A stretch of 64,000 nucleotides of DNA, taken from the NCBI RefSeq assembly GCF_024343735.1, contig NZ_RJUE01000061.1:372001-436000 (forward strand), in the 5' to 3' direction. Shown here in pieces: positions 43,935-53,322 of the stretch (positions are counted from its first letter, which is position 1; every line of letters starts with the position of its first letter). Source of the stretch: Lacihabitans sp. CCS-44. GTDB taxonomy: Bacteria; Bacteroidota; Bacteroidia; Cytophagales; Spirosomataceae. The position numbers and the translations under genes were made by a program. The notes beneath the pieces were generated by a model. It ran no database searches. It saw nothing but the letters and a program-made list of their open reading frames with translations, and was not told the origin of the DNA.

Positions 43935-44363
43935 TCAATCAGCCCTAGTAAACTTGGACGTTTTACCAATTAAGGATATTCCAATATATCCTCTTACATC
44001 CAGTTGAGTTGGGCTTACCAACTTCATATTACTCGAATACGTTTTTCCACTTTTGGGGTCGTAAATCGTCCCATCTTTCCATGCTTTTTCACCATCTTTT
44101 TCAAAATTCTTTAAAAATACCAAACCCAATAAGGGAATACTCTTTAGTTTGTCATTTGGGTTAAATTCGTCCGTGCGGGGTTTTCCGTTTTTATTAGGGT
44201 CTTTTAACCAGATAATTTTCCCGAATAACTTACCATTGGTTTCATAAAACTGAAGCTTCGCACTTTTTTCTTCATTATACCAGGTGCCTTTGGTGATGTC
44301 TTGTGCTGACAATTTTAAAGCGAGTGCTAAAACGAGAACGAACACTGAAAATACTTTTTTCAT
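43935..44363 (-). CDS. Exported DUF2147 protein
   Basis: A 142-residue secreted protein with a signal peptide (residues 1-20, ...ALKLSAQ). The DUF2147 pattern is present: GTWYNEEKSAKLQFYE, KLFGKIIWLKDP, AWKDGTIYDPKSGKTYSS and LDVRGYIGISLIGKT. It is a small beta-barrel of unknown function. The start overlaps the stop of the PAP2 gene by four bases. Confidence 0.9.
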   Translation of the reverse strand: MKKVFSVFVLVLALALKLSAQDITKGTWYNEEKSAKLQFYETNGKLFGKIIWLKDPNKNGKPRTDEFNPNDKLKSIPLLGLVFLKNFEKDGEKAWKDGTIYDPKSGKTYSSNMKLVSPTQLDVRGYIGISLIGKTSKFTRAD

Positions 44364-44908
44364 TTGGTTATTGATTTGTTTAGTTCAAAAATAAAGGTTG
44401 ATATTAAAATTCCTATTGTGCTACCCAAAAAAACATCCATCGGAAAGTGAACTCCGAGATATATACGACTGTAACTAACGATTATTGCCCAGCCCAAAAT
44501 GAAATATGTCCCGAAATGCTTCTTCCCAAATATTTTAAAAATGCTATAAAACAATGCAAAACTATTGGCTGCATGAGAGCTAACAAATCCATATTTTCCG
44601 CCGCAATTCCCAACCAGTGTCATTTCGTTTGAGAAATCATGACATGGCCTGAGTCTTTGAAAATAGGGCTTCATGACTCCTGAAGTAACAAAATCGCTCA
44701 AGCTGACAGACAGCACTATTAACGCAATAAACCTGATTCCACCTTTTAGCCCGAAGTTTCTGAACAAATAAAAAACTATAACTGCATATAAAGGTATCCA
44801 GACTTTTGATTTTGAAAAAAACAACATCGCTGCATCCAACCAAGGGGTGTGGAAGCCATTGAGGAACAAGAATAACTGTTTGTCAAAATCTAAAATGGTC
44901 TCAATCAA
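44360..44908 (-). CDS. PAP2-family membrane phosphatase
   Basis: A 182-residue integral membrane phosphatase with five to six membrane segments. The three-part PAP2 signature is complete: KPYFQRLRP, SSHAANSF and SRIYLGVHFPMD. It probably dephosphorylates undecaprenyl pyrophosphate or a phosphatidic-acid type lipid. It follows trpS after two bases and is coupled to the DUF2147 gene. Confidence 0.92.
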   Translation of the reverse strand: MIETILDFDKQLFLFLNGFHTPWLDAAMLFFSKSKVWIPLYAVIVFYLFRNFGLKGGIRFIALIVLSVSLSDFVTSGVMKPYFQRLRPCHDFSNEMTLVGNCGGKYGFVSSHAANSFALFYSIFKIFGKKHFGTYFILGWAIIVSYSRIYLGVHFPMDVFLGSTIGILISTFIFELNKSITK

Positions 44909-44910
44909 TT

Positions 44911-45885
44911 TTACGCAAATTTTAGGAGTTTCCTAACTTCATTCATGGTGTTGGAAGCCACTTCTTTGGCTTTTTCTTCACCATTCTTGAGTTTCATTTC
45001 CAATTCTTTAGGATTTTCCATGTAAAAATCAAAAATCTCTCTTTGGGTTTTATATTTACTCAGAATCAATTCCAAGAACTCCTTCTTTGCATGTCCATAA
45101 CCATAGCCACCAGCCAAATATTTTTCTCTCATAGACGCTATCTGAGTTTCGTCTGCCAGAAGAGCGTATAGTTTAAAAATTAGACAAGTATCAGGATTTT
45201 TCGGTTCTTCCAAAGGAGTTGCGTCTGTTACTATTCTTTTTATTTGCTTGTCCAGTTCTTTTTCAGGCAAAAATATATCAATGTAGTTATTATAAGATTT
45301 ACTCATTTTTTGGCCATCGACACCAGGTATTGTCATAACCGATTCATTAATCAATGGCTCAGGCAAGACAAAAGCCTCTCCAAATACTCTATTGAACGTA
45401 GCCGCTATATCTTTAGACATTTCCAAATGTTGCTTTTGGTCTTTACCTACCGGCACAAAATTGGCTTGATAAAGCACAATATCAGCTGCTTGAAGCACAG
45501 GATAAGTAAAAAGGCCTGCATTGACATCAGAAAGTTTATCAGACTTTTCTTTAAACGAATGTGCATTAGCGAGCATGGGATATGGCGTAAGACAGCTCAG
45601 ATACCACAAAAGCTCGGTATGAAACCCAGCTAGACGAGATTGTCTGTAAAAAAAGTTTTTTTCAGCGTCAAAACCACAAGCCAGCCAAGCTGAAGCCACC
45701 GCAGCTGTGTTGGACTGCAACAAAGCCGTGTCTTTTACGGTTGTTAAAGAGTGCAGGTCGGCTATGAATAGGAAAGATTCGTTTTCGGGCTTTTGCGACA
45801 AGGCTACTGCTGGCTCTATGGCTCCCAAAATATTGCCCAAATGTGGTCTTCCGCTTGCTTGTATTCCAGTTAAAATTCTAGACAT
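44911..45885 (-). CDS. trpS: Tryptophan--tRNA ligase
   Basis: Class I aminoacyl-tRNA synthetase charging tRNA-Trp. The HIGH-type motif is ASGRPHLGNILG near residue 10 and the KMSKS loop is DGQKMSKSYNN near residue 193. The length of 324 residues is normal. It leads a three-gene minus-strand run with the PAP2 and DUF2147 genes. Confidence 0.96.
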   Translation of the reverse strand: MSRILTGIQASGRPHLGNILGAIEPAVALSQKPENESFLFIADLHSLTTVKDTALLQSNTAAVASAWLACGFDAEKNFFYRQSRLAGFHTELLWYLSCLTPYPMLANAHSFKEKSDKLSDVNAGLFTYPVLQAADIVLYQANFVPVGKDQKQHLEMSKDIAATFNRVFGEAFVLPEPLINESVMTIPGVDGQKMSKSYNNYIDIFLPEKELDKQIKRIVTDATPLEEPKNPDTCLIFKLYALLADETQIASMREKYLAGGYGYGHAKKEFLELILSKYKTQREIFDFYMENPKELEMKLKNGEEKAKEVASNTMNEVRKLLKFA

Positions 45886-45940
45886 TTTTTATTTTTCGCT
45901 TTTTTAATCTTACTTTTTCACAAAATTAGACATTTATTAT

Positions 45941-46609
45941 ATGATAAGAGAAGCTACTTTTGAATTTTTGAGAAATTTAGAAGAAAACAACAACCGCGAG
46001 TGGTTCAATGAAAATCGGGCTTTTTACGAGCAAGCCAAAACCAATTTTATCGACTTTAGTGATACAATTCTCACAAAGCTCAAGGAGATTGAGCCAGATT
46101 TTGCCCAAACTCAAGTCAAAGACTGTATTTTCAGAATAAACAGGGACATCAGATTCTCTAAAAACAAGGCTCCTTATAAAAACAATTTGTCGGCGGGATT
46201 TGGCGTGGGTGGCCGAAACTCCGGCAAAATCGACTACTACTTCCAGTTGCAAGACAACGAAACCATATTGGGTGCAGGTATGTGGCAGCCCTCTCCTGCT
46301 AATCTCGCCAAGTTTCGTCAGGAGTTGGACTATAATCCAGAACTACTTAAAGGTATTATCGAAACCCCTAAGTTTAAAAGTACGTTTCCAATTGTACACG
46401 GTGAAAAACTTAAAAGACCGCCCAAAAATTATTCTGAAGACCATCCAGAAATAGAATTGCTAAAATGCAAAGAATTGTTTTTTCTAAGAAAATACACTAA
46501 TACCGAAATACTTAAAGCGGACTTTGCAGATGCACTGTTTGAACACATGAAAATTATCAGGCCTTATATTCAATACTTAAATGATTTGTTTTACTTAGAA
46601 AATAACTGA
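45941..46609 (+). CDS. DUF2461 (TIGR02453) protein
   Basis: A 222-residue soluble protein with the DUF2461 signature: NNREWFNENRAFYEQAKTNF near the start, IFRINRDIRFSKNKAPYKNN near residue 70 and GAGMWQPSPANLAKFRQELD near 110. Function unknown. Single gene, divergent from trpS. Confidence 0.9.
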   Translation: MIREATFEFLRNLEENNNREWFNENRAFYEQAKTNFIDFSDTILTKLKEIEPDFAQTQVKDCIFRINRDIRFSKNKAPYKNNLSAGFGVGGRNSGKIDYYFQLQDNETILGAGMWQPSPANLAKFRQELDYNPELLKGIIETPKFKSTFPIVHGEKLKRPPKNYSEDHPEIELLKCKELFFLRKYTNTEILKADFADALFEHMKIIRPYIQYLNDLFYLENN

Positions 46610-46871
46610 TTCAAAATTAAATATGGTTATTCAGCATAATTGCCAAATAAACTGTAAAAATGTCTTATTTTAATTTAAGCAAGCCAGTGCATTTGATTTT
46701 CACGCAAAAATCGCCAAAAAACAAATTTATTCACTCAAATGATCGATTTTTAATTGCACTATTTTAATTTTTTTATATATTTTTCAAATTATACTCGTTT
46801 TTTTAACCTGTTTTTTCATTTTTCGCCAAAATTATATTTCGATATATTTGGAAATAGCCAAATCAATCGTT

Positions 46872-46879
46872 TAAATTTG
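46872..46879 (+). promoter_or_regulatory. -7 box for the small membrane protein gene
   Basis: TAAATTTG matches TAnnTTTG, 21 bases before the ATG at 46901. The 290-base AT-rich gap before it shows no other feature. Confidence 0.4.
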
Positions 46880-46900
46880 TATCAACAAAACGACATAATT

Positions 46901-47191
46901 ATGAGAAATTCTATTGAGAAAGAAGGTTACAATTTTTTGTTTGGCATTTTAATATTCTTTGGGGTAGTACTTGCCGTTGTTTCTATTTTGTTGTTCATTG
47001 ATTTGAAGGGCTTCGCCCCAAAAACTTTGAGTGTTTCATCATCACTTTTATTTTTGCTAACAGGTGTCTCGTTATGGCTTCGTACGGAATATTTGAAACT
47101 TTATAATGTTAACCAGTATCAGACCAGAAGATTCCCAATGTGGTTTTCGGCAGGTGCGTTTATTTTGGTGGGCATATTTATTTTAGTATAA
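46901..47191 (+). CDS. Small three-helix membrane protein, unknown
   Basis: A 96-residue protein with three predicted membrane segments (about 12-35, 42-58 and 75-95) and a short basic loop RTEYLKLYNVNQYQTRR. I do not recognise the family. The frame is open from 46754, but that extension is Phe-rich noise and the ATG at 46901 has a -7 box at a suitable distance. A hairpin terminator follows. Confidence 0.6.
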   Translation: MRNSIEKEGYNFLFGILIFFGVVLAVVSILLFIDLKGFAPKTLSVSSSLLFLLTGVSLWLRTEYLKLYNVNQYQTRRFPMWFSAGAFILVGIFILV

Positions 47192-47218
47192 CCTATTTTT
47201 ACCTACATATTGGACTTC

Positions 47219-47243
47219 AAAGAGGCTTTGGCCTCTTTTTTTG
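47219..47243 (+). terminator. Terminator
   Basis: An 8-bp stem (AAAGAGGC / GCCTCTTT) with the 4-base loop TTTG and a long T run. Confidence 0.85.
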
Positions 47244-47306
47244 TTTTAAATCAAAACCTCTTACCAGCTATTTAGGTTATAATAGTAAAATCATTATACA
47301 TCTAAA

Positions 47307-49739
47307 ATGAAACATTTTCTTACAATTCTACTTTTGTTTACAACTCTTACCATGTTTGCTCAAAAAAATGGTAGTGTAACAGGTAAGGTAGTAGATAAAA
47401 ACACACAAGAAATACTTCCGTTTGTGAGTTTGCAAATAGTTGGAACTCAAAAAGGTGGCACTACAGACGAGAATGGAAGTTTTCGTATAAGCGACATACC
47501 TGTAGGTACTTACAATATTTTGTTTAGCTATGTTGGGTATCAAAATTTTACACTTTATAATGTTGTAATCAATACCGGAAACGAAAGTACTTTCCAAGTA
47601 GAATTAGAAGCCCAAAAGAACGATCTGAAAGCCTTGGAAGTAACCGCAAAAAAAGAAACCGCATTTACAGGGACATTAGAATCTCCGCTTAGTATTCAAA
47701 AACTCACTACAGAAGAGATAAGGGCCAATCCAGGCGGGAACTTCGACATCAGCAAGGTTATTCAGATTCTTCCAGGCGTTGGTGGTGGAGTTGGTGGTGG
47801 TTCATTCAGAAATGACATCATTATTCGTGGTGGTGGCTCAAACGAGAATGTTTTCTATCTCGATGGTATTGAAGTGCCAGTAATCAATCATTTTCAGACA
47901 CAAGGAAGTAGCGGTGGGCCTCAGGGAATGCTAAACGTGAGTTTTATTGAAGACGTAAAACTGAGTTCATCGGCATTTGATGCTAGATATGATAATGCAC
48001 TAAGTTCTGTTTTTCAGTTTAAACAAAAAAATGGCAATCCTAACGAGGTACAGGGAAATATAAGACTTAGTGCTACCGAATTGGCTACTACTTTTGAAGG
48101 TCCATTATCGAAAAATACTACTTTTCTAGCTTCTGCCCGTAGGTCTTATCTTCAGTTGCTTTTCAAAGCTATAGATTTGCCCATAAGACCTAATTATTGG
48201 GATTTTCAGACGAAAATCAGCCACCAAATTAATAAAAAGACTTCCTTGACTTTTGTCGGTTTAGGTGCAATAGATGAGTTCAGCTTTGCTATTTCTGATG
48301 AATATTCGGCAGAGAAAGCTCAAACAATCAATTCTGCACCCAACATAAATCAATGGAACTACACTGTAGGGGCCTCACTTAAGAGACTGATAAATAATGG
48401 TTATTGGAATTTGGCCCTAAGTAGAAATATGTTCAATAATGATATTGTAAAATTTGAGGATAATGAGAATCCAGAAACTTCTCCGAAAACTTTGGATTTG
48501 AATTCTAGAGAAGCGGAAAACAAATTGCGTTTTGATGTGAATCAAACTTTAAATGGCTGGAAATTAGCCTATGGTCTTTCAACTCAGCTCGTAAAATACA
48601 GCAATCAAACCTTTAATGTTATCAGAAAGCAAATCTTGGATGCAGATGGAAAAGTTGTCCAACCTGAGCTAAGCATCAATTTTGAAAGTCCGATAGATCC
48701 ATTTATGAAATACGGGGCGTTTGTACAGGTTGGTAAAAGATTTGAAAAATTGGGCGTTAGCGGCGGAATTAGAACAGATGGAAACAGTTTCACCGACAAT
48801 GGAATGAATTTTTTAAAAACCCTATCACCAAGAATTTCTTTGAGCTATTTTCTGAATTCCCAATGGTCAATCAATGCTTCGGCGGGAAGATATTTCAAGC
48901 TACCACCATATACTATCTTGGGTTTTGCAAATACTTCGGGTACTTTATTAAATCAAGATGCTGATTATCAAATCAGTAACCATTTGGTTTCTGGAGTAGA
49001 ATTTATTCCAAATGAAAGTTTGAGATTTACATTGGAAGGTTTCTATAAATTTTACCAAAACATGCCTGTTTCTAAAAATTCAGGTATTTCTTTAGCCAAT
49101 TTGGGTGCCGATTTTAATGTTCTAGGCAATGAGGAAGTCCTTTTTAGTGGAGAAGGTAAAACTTATGGAATTGAGTTTTTCGCCCAAAAGAAACTCACAA
49201 AAAGGTTTTTCGGGGTTTATTCTTACACATTTTATAGAAGTCTCTTCAGTGGTTTGGATGGTAAATTGATATCAAGTTCTTGGGACAATAGACATCTGAT
49301 GAGTTTTGCGGTTGGTTATAAATTTCGAGGAAACTGGGAAGCGGGCTTAAAGTTTCGTTTACAAGGTGGAGCTCCTTACTCACCTATTAATGAAAATGCT
49401 TCGAGACTTAATTATATCACACAAGGGGTAACCGTTTATGATTACTCAAGACTGAATACACTTAGATTGGGTTCGTTTAATAGCAGCGACATTAGAATTG
49501 ATAAGAAAATTAACTTCAAAAAAACAGCTTTAGACTTGTACGTAGATGTAACTAACTGGTATTTAGCCAAATCACCAACTGTTCCTGAATTTACGCTAAA
49601 AAGAAACGAGACCAATACAGGTTTTGCTACAACCGATGGTGGTCAAATCAAACAAGATGCTTCGAATGGCATTCCAGTGATTTTAAACGAGCCATCGGCT
49701 TTGATAACACCTACGATAGGATTTATTTGGGAGTTTTAA
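47307..49739 (+). CDS. TonB-dependent receptor with carboxypeptidase-like N-terminal domain
   Basis: An 810-residue outer-membrane receptor. Residues 1-19 are a signal peptide (...TLTMFAQ). A carboxypeptidase-regulatory-like beta domain follows at about 22-110 (GSVTGKVVDKNTQEILPFVS). The plug domain is at about 120-240 with ISKVIQILPGVGGG and the VFYLDGIEVP motif, and a 22-strand barrel fills the rest, ending in an aromatic residue (IGFIWEF). No SusD partner is next to it, so a metal-chelate or small-ligand substrate is as likely as a glycan. Monocistronic. Confidence 0.92.
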   Translation: MKHFLTILLLFTTLTMFAQKNGSVTGKVVDKNTQEILPFVSLQIVGTQKGGTTDENGSFRISDIPVGTYNILFSYVGYQNFTLYNVVINTGNESTFQVELEAQKNDLKALEVTAKKETAFTGTLESPLSIQKLTTEEIRANPGGNFDISKVIQILPGVGGGVGGGSFRNDIIIRGGGSNENVFYLDGIEVPVINHFQTQGSSGGPQGMLNVSFIEDVKLSSSAFDARYDNALSSVFQFKQKNGNPNEVQGNIRLSATELATTFEGPLSKNTTFLASARRSYLQLLFKAIDLPIRPNYWDFQTKISHQINKKTSLTFVGLGAIDEFSFAISDEYSAEKAQTINSAPNINQWNYTVGASLKRLINNGYWNLALSRNMFNNDIVKFEDNENPETSPKTLDLNSREAENKLRFDVNQTLNGWKLAYGLSTQLVKYSNQTFNVIRKQILDADGKVVQPELSINFESPIDPFMKYGAFVQVGKRFEKLGVSGGIRTDGNSFTDNGMNFLKTLSPRISLSYFLNSQWSINASAGRYFKLPPYTILGFANTSGTLLNQDADYQISNHLVSGVEFIPNESLRFTLEGFYKFYQNMPVSKNSGISLANLGADFNVLGNEEVLFSGEGKTYGIEFFAQKKLTKRFFGVYSYTFYRSLFSGLDGKLISSSWDNRHLMSFAVGYKFRGNWEAGLKFRLQGGAPYSPINENASRLNYITQGVTVYDYSRLNTLRLGSFNSSDIRIDKKINFKKTALDLYVDVTNWYLAKSPTVPEFTLKRNETNTGFATTDGGQIKQDASNGIPVILNEPSALITPTIGFIWEF

Positions 49740-49760
49740 TAAAGAACTTGGCTTGAAATG

Positions 49761-49796
49761 AAAAAGCACTTGGAGGCATTCTTCAAGTGCTTTTTT
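49761..49796. terminator. Bidirectional terminator
   Basis: A perfect 12-bp stem (AAAAAGCACTTG / CAAGTGCTTTTT) with an 11-base loop between the convergent receptor and metZ genes. Confidence 0.88.
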
Positions 49797-49820
49797 AGTA
49801 AAAAAATATGACTGAAACTC

Positions 49821-50990
49821 TTAATTCGAGCCTTCAATGGCTTGAGTAAAATCTTCAATTAAATCTTCGATATCTTCCAGACCAACAGAAACTCTCATGC
49901 TTCCTTCAAATATACCCAATTTGGCTTTATCCTGCTTCGATACTTTGGCGTGAGTCGTAGTGTCCGGGTTTGTGATGGTTGTCCTGCTATCACCAAGATT
50001 AGAAGTTAGCGAAACAATTTTTAGTAATTTTGTAAATTTAACTACACGTTCAAATCCTCCTTCAAGTTCAAAAGTTACTAATGCACCTCCAGCAGTCATT
50101 TGTTTTTTGGCCAACTCATATTGTGGATGTGAAGGCAAAAATGGATAATTGACTTTTTTAACACCTTTTACTCCCTCCAAAGCCTTGGCCAATTTCAGTG
50201 CGTTTTCGCAATGTCTGTCCAATCTTAAACCTAAGGTTTCTAAACCCTTAGTGAGCACCCAAGCGTTAAATGGTGCCAAAGATGGGCCTGTTTGTCGGCA
50301 GAAAAATCTTACTTTCTCTATCAATGCCTTTGTGCCAACTATAATGCCGCCCAAAACTCTTCCTTGTCCATCAAAAAACTTGGTGGCAGAATGTACTATA
50401 AGGTTCGCACCATAATCTGAAGGTGTCTGGAGCATAGGAGTAGCAAAACAATTATCTACAAAATATATCAAATTATGCTTTTTTACCAATTCCCCTATCA
50501 TTTCCATATCTACCAATTCCAAACCTGGATTAGATGGTGTTTCCAAATAAATCATTTTTGTATTGGGCTGAATGGCATTTTCCCAATCCTCTTTCGGTGC
50601 AGAGGCATCAATGTAGGTATGGGTTATTCCCCAATTTGGCAATATTTGCGTAATAATCTGATGTGCAGATCCAAACAATGCTTTTGAAGATACAATATGA
50701 TCTCCTGACACCAAAGTAGCTGCAAATCCCGCAAAAACAGCGGCCATACCTGTAGCAGTGGCGATTCCCTCATCTGCATCTTCCAACATACACACCTTAT
50801 CCACAAATTCTTGAACAGTAGGATTAGAAAAACGCGAATAAATATTACCCTCAAGTGTATTGTCAAACAAATCTTTGCCCATTTGTGCATCTTCAAAACA
50901 AAAGCTACTAGTCAAGTATAGAGGTGTTGAGTGCTCTCTAAACTGTGTTTTTTCTGTTTGAATACGAATCAATTTGGTCTGCTTTTTCAT
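49821..50990 (-). CDS. metZ: O-succinylhomoserine sulfhydrylase-type PLP enzyme
   Basis: A 389-residue Cys/Met-metabolism PLP enzyme. The pyridoxal lysine is in VHSATKFFDGQGRVLGG near residue 205; YSRFSNPTV near 51 and the ETPSNPGLELVDM motif are also standard. The DGQGRVLGG context favours direct sulfhydrylation of O-succinyl (or acetyl) homoserine to homocysteine over cystathionine synthesis. It is last in a tight six-gene operon and overlaps the acyltransferase stop by one base. Confidence 0.88.
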   Translation of the reverse strand: MKKQTKLIRIQTEKTQFREHSTPLYLTSSFCFEDAQMGKDLFDNTLEGNIYSRFSNPTVQEFVDKVCMLEDADEGIATATGMAAVFAGFAATLVSGDHIVSSKALFGSAHQIITQILPNWGITHTYIDASAPKEDWENAIQPNTKMIYLETPSNPGLELVDMEMIGELVKKHNLIYFVDNCFATPMLQTPSDYGANLIVHSATKFFDGQGRVLGGIIVGTKALIEKVRFFCRQTGPSLAPFNAWVLTKGLETLGLRLDRHCENALKLAKALEGVKGVKKVNYPFLPSHPQYELAKKQMTAGGALVTFELEGGFERVVKFTKLLKIVSLTSNLGDSRTTITNPDTTTHAKVSKQDKAKLGIFEGSMRVSVGLEDIEDLIEDFTQAIEGSN

Positions 50991-51553
50991 TAAAAATTAT
51001 CGTTTTTATAATTATTTATCCAGTTTTTCTGAAATCCTCCCATCTTCTCGAAGAAAGGAATAAAGTATTTTTTCATATCAGCTGCAAAATCACCACTCGG
51101 ATAAAATGGCTCTCCAATTATCACCTCTTTTTTTTCTAAATCAAAACCCACTCTGATTATAGGAATTTTAGCTCCGAAAGCAATATAATAAAAGCCTGTT
51201 TTGATTTTATCTACGTTTTTTCGCGTTCCCTCGGGTGCAATTCCTATCAATATTTTATCAAATGAATTAATAACTGCCACTTGACTATCTACCATATTCA
51301 TTTTTTCAGACCTAAAAACCGGAGTTCCTCCTAAAGCTTTAAAAATAAACCCAAAAGGAGGCTTAAAAAGTTCTGCTTTGCCAAGGTATTTAATATCTAA
51401 TCGCATTTCTGCCCTTGAGCTAATACCAATTAAAAAATCCTTCCAACTGTTATGTGGAGCCACAGCAAGTATTGCTTTTTTGATTTGAGTGTCAACTTTC
51501 CCAATCACTTTCCAACCCAAAAGCCTAAAAAATGTTCGAAGTAATAAGTTCAT
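50990..51553 (-). CDS. PlsC-like 1-acyl-glycerol-3-phosphate acyltransferase
   Basis: A 187-residue acyltransferase of the LPLAT family. The catalytic HX4D is HNSWKD near residue 34 and the phosphate-binding motif is IAPEGTRKNVDKIKTG near 106. The PVFRSEK segment near residue 77 is also typical. The protein is short and lacks an obvious membrane helix. It probably acylates a lysophospholipid. Two bases separate it from the M50 protease gene. Confidence 0.85.
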   Translation of the reverse strand: MNLLLRTFFRLLGWKVIGKVDTQIKKAILAVAPHNSWKDFLIGISSRAEMRLDIKYLGKAELFKPPFGFIFKALGGTPVFRSEKMNMVDSQVAVINSFDKILIGIAPEGTRKNVDKIKTGFYYIAFGAKIPIIRVGFDLEKKEVIIGEPFYPSGDFAADMKKYFIPFFEKMGGFQKNWINNYKNDNF

Positions 51554-51555
51554 TT

Positions 51556-52686
51556 TCAGTTAATTGGATTAGGTGAAAAACAAATAATGAAAATTAGTAT
51601 GGCCAACCAACCCAGAATCTTCCGAGTAATCCCAAGAGGCTTGTTATCAACAGTTTCGGGATGATATACCCCTAAAACACGACCTATTAGAAAACCAAAT
51701 GCCAAGAATCCTGAATAACCAGAGATTTGAGGTGCATATTTTGAGAACGCCAATTGAATAAAAATGACTGCAAGTGCGAGTATCAGACCATTCAATTTTT
51801 TATCAAATATCCTCGAAAAGCACAGATAATTAAAATACACAAAAAATAAGAATTGCAATAGAATGGTTCCTTGCTCTTCGGAGTAGGCCATCGTAAAATC
51901 TGTCAGTTTAAACATTCCAAGGCCTGAATAGGAAACCAATAACACCAAAAAAATAGGTGAAATAATGTCAAAGGCTTTTTTACCAATAAGTGCAAAAAGA
52001 ATATGTCCGCCGTCTAATTGCCCTATTGGTAGCAGATTAAGTGCGGTAAATAGTAGTCCTAAAAAACCAGCTAAAATCAGCGGATAATGGGTAAGTTCAA
52101 ATTTGTGTGGTAGCAAAGATGGGTTTGCCAGATTACTTTCTAAAAAATTATATATCAGACTTTTGCCTAAAGTTATTATCTCTCCATTGGTCTGATAAGT
52201 ATCCAAGAATGCTCTATAATTACCTTGAAAGTTTTTGTATTCAGGATGAATCGTATAAATGTATTCGTCGGCTGGTAAATAGTAAAATCCACAAGCTAGA
52301 ACAACTACGGCTACTACGAAACCAGCTAAAGGACCAGCTATTCCAATATCGAAATAATCGTTCCTTGAGTTTATTTTTTCTTTGATTTTTATGAACGCTC
52401 CAAATGTTCCGATAGAGGTTAAAACCACGAACCAACCTGGAATATAGTAGGGTAAAGTAACGTCAATTTTACGAATTTTGGCCATGAAATAATGTCCGAA
52501 CTCATGGGTAGTAAGAAAACCTAAAAACGGAATAGAAAACCAAAGCCCTTGTTTAAATTCCGCCCAACCCATTATTTCGCTTTGAAAAAAGAAGGATCTA
52601 CCATAAATCCACTCGGCCCCAGCGAGTGTGGTGGTAATGAGTGTAACCACAAAAAGAATGATATTGATATAAGGGCTTTTTAGCAT
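51556..52686 (-). CDS. Site-2-protease-type membrane metallopeptidase (M50)
   Basis: A 376-residue polytopic membrane protease. The zinc motif HEFGH is at 61-65 and the third ligand lies in LLPIGQLDGGHIL near 220. The 30-residue lead before the zinc helix and the extra C-terminal membrane segments resemble plant and cyanobacterial EGY-type S2P homologues without PDZ domain. Substrates may be membrane-bound anti-sigma factors, but none is encoded close by. Confidence 0.88.
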   Translation of the reverse strand: MLKSPYINIILFVVTLITTTLAGAEWIYGRSFFFQSEIMGWAEFKQGLWFSIPFLGFLTTHEFGHYFMAKIRKIDVTLPYYIPGWFVVLTSIGTFGAFIKIKEKINSRNDYFDIGIAGPLAGFVVAVVVLACGFYYLPADEYIYTIHPEYKNFQGNYRAFLDTYQTNGEIITLGKSLIYNFLESNLANPSLLPHKFELTHYPLILAGFLGLLFTALNLLPIGQLDGGHILFALIGKKAFDIISPIFLVLLVSYSGLGMFKLTDFTMAYSEEQGTILLQFLFFVYFNYLCFSRIFDKKLNGLILALAVIFIQLAFSKYAPQISGYSGFLAFGFLIGRVLGVYHPETVDNKPLGITRKILGWLAILIFIICFSPNPIN

Positions 52687-52688
52687 TA

Positions 52689-53321
52689 CTAAAGTATATG
52701 TTCTAAGATTTCAGTAAAACATTCAGGTGGATTAATTTTTATACATTGAATACCCAAGTCCGACGCGGCATCTGTATTGTCCTGATTATCGTCCAAAAAT
52801 AAAATTTCTTGAGGTTTCAAGCCAATTTTATTGATAACAGCATCATAAATCTTATATTCGGGTTTCCACAAACCCATTTTGTATGACAAAAAAGTTTCGT
52901 TAAAAATTGTTTCGAAGTTCGTGATACCAAACTTGGTTCTGAAATATTGCCGACACTGCTCTATATGAATATTGTTGGTATTGCTGAGTAGATATATCGG
53001 ATATTTCATTTTCAGAGATTCTAAAAAATCCAATCTCTTTTTAGGAACATCCAGCAGCAGAGCATTCCAAGCTTGGTCAATCTCCTGATCATTAAGTGGA
53101 TAACTCAATATCTGTCGAATAACATCTCTGAATTCGTCGTCTGAATAAAACCCAGTTTCATATTTTTTGAAAACTTCGGCATCGGCAAAAAGTTGTTTAA
53201 TTCTTGTCGGAGACTTAAAAGTCAGCTCCGAAAAAGCCAGAACTGTCTTCTCAACATCAATATTGATGATTACATTTCCAAAATCAAATACAACGGCTTT
53301 TATAGTAGATTTTGAACCCAT
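52689..53321 (-). CDS. HAD-superfamily hydrolase
   Basis: A 210-residue phosphatase-like protein. HAD motif I is VFDFGNVIINID with nucleophile Asp13 (Gly replaces the usual second Asp region as DFGNV, common in this subgroup), motif II is LLSNTNNIH near 115 and motif IV is ILFLDDNQDN near 175. The second position of motif I is Gly15, so catalysis may differ from classical DxD enzymes. One base downstream of accA. Confidence 0.88.
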   Translation of the reverse strand: MGSKSTIKAVVFDFGNVIINIDVEKTVLAFSELTFKSPTRIKQLFADAEVFKKYETGFYSDDEFRDVIRQILSYPLNDQEIDQAWNALLLDVPKKRLDFLESLKMKYPIYLLSNTNNIHIEQCRQYFRTKFGITNFETIFNETFLSYKMGLWKPEYKIYDAVINKIGLKPQEILFLDDNQDNTDAASDLGIQCIKINPPECFTEILEHIL

Positions 53322-53322
53322 A

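Noticed and set aside
46754-46900. N-terminal extension of the small membrane protein
   Set aside because: The extra residues are Phe/Tyr/Asn-rich, as expected from AT-rich non-coding DNA, and a -7 box lies within the stretch.
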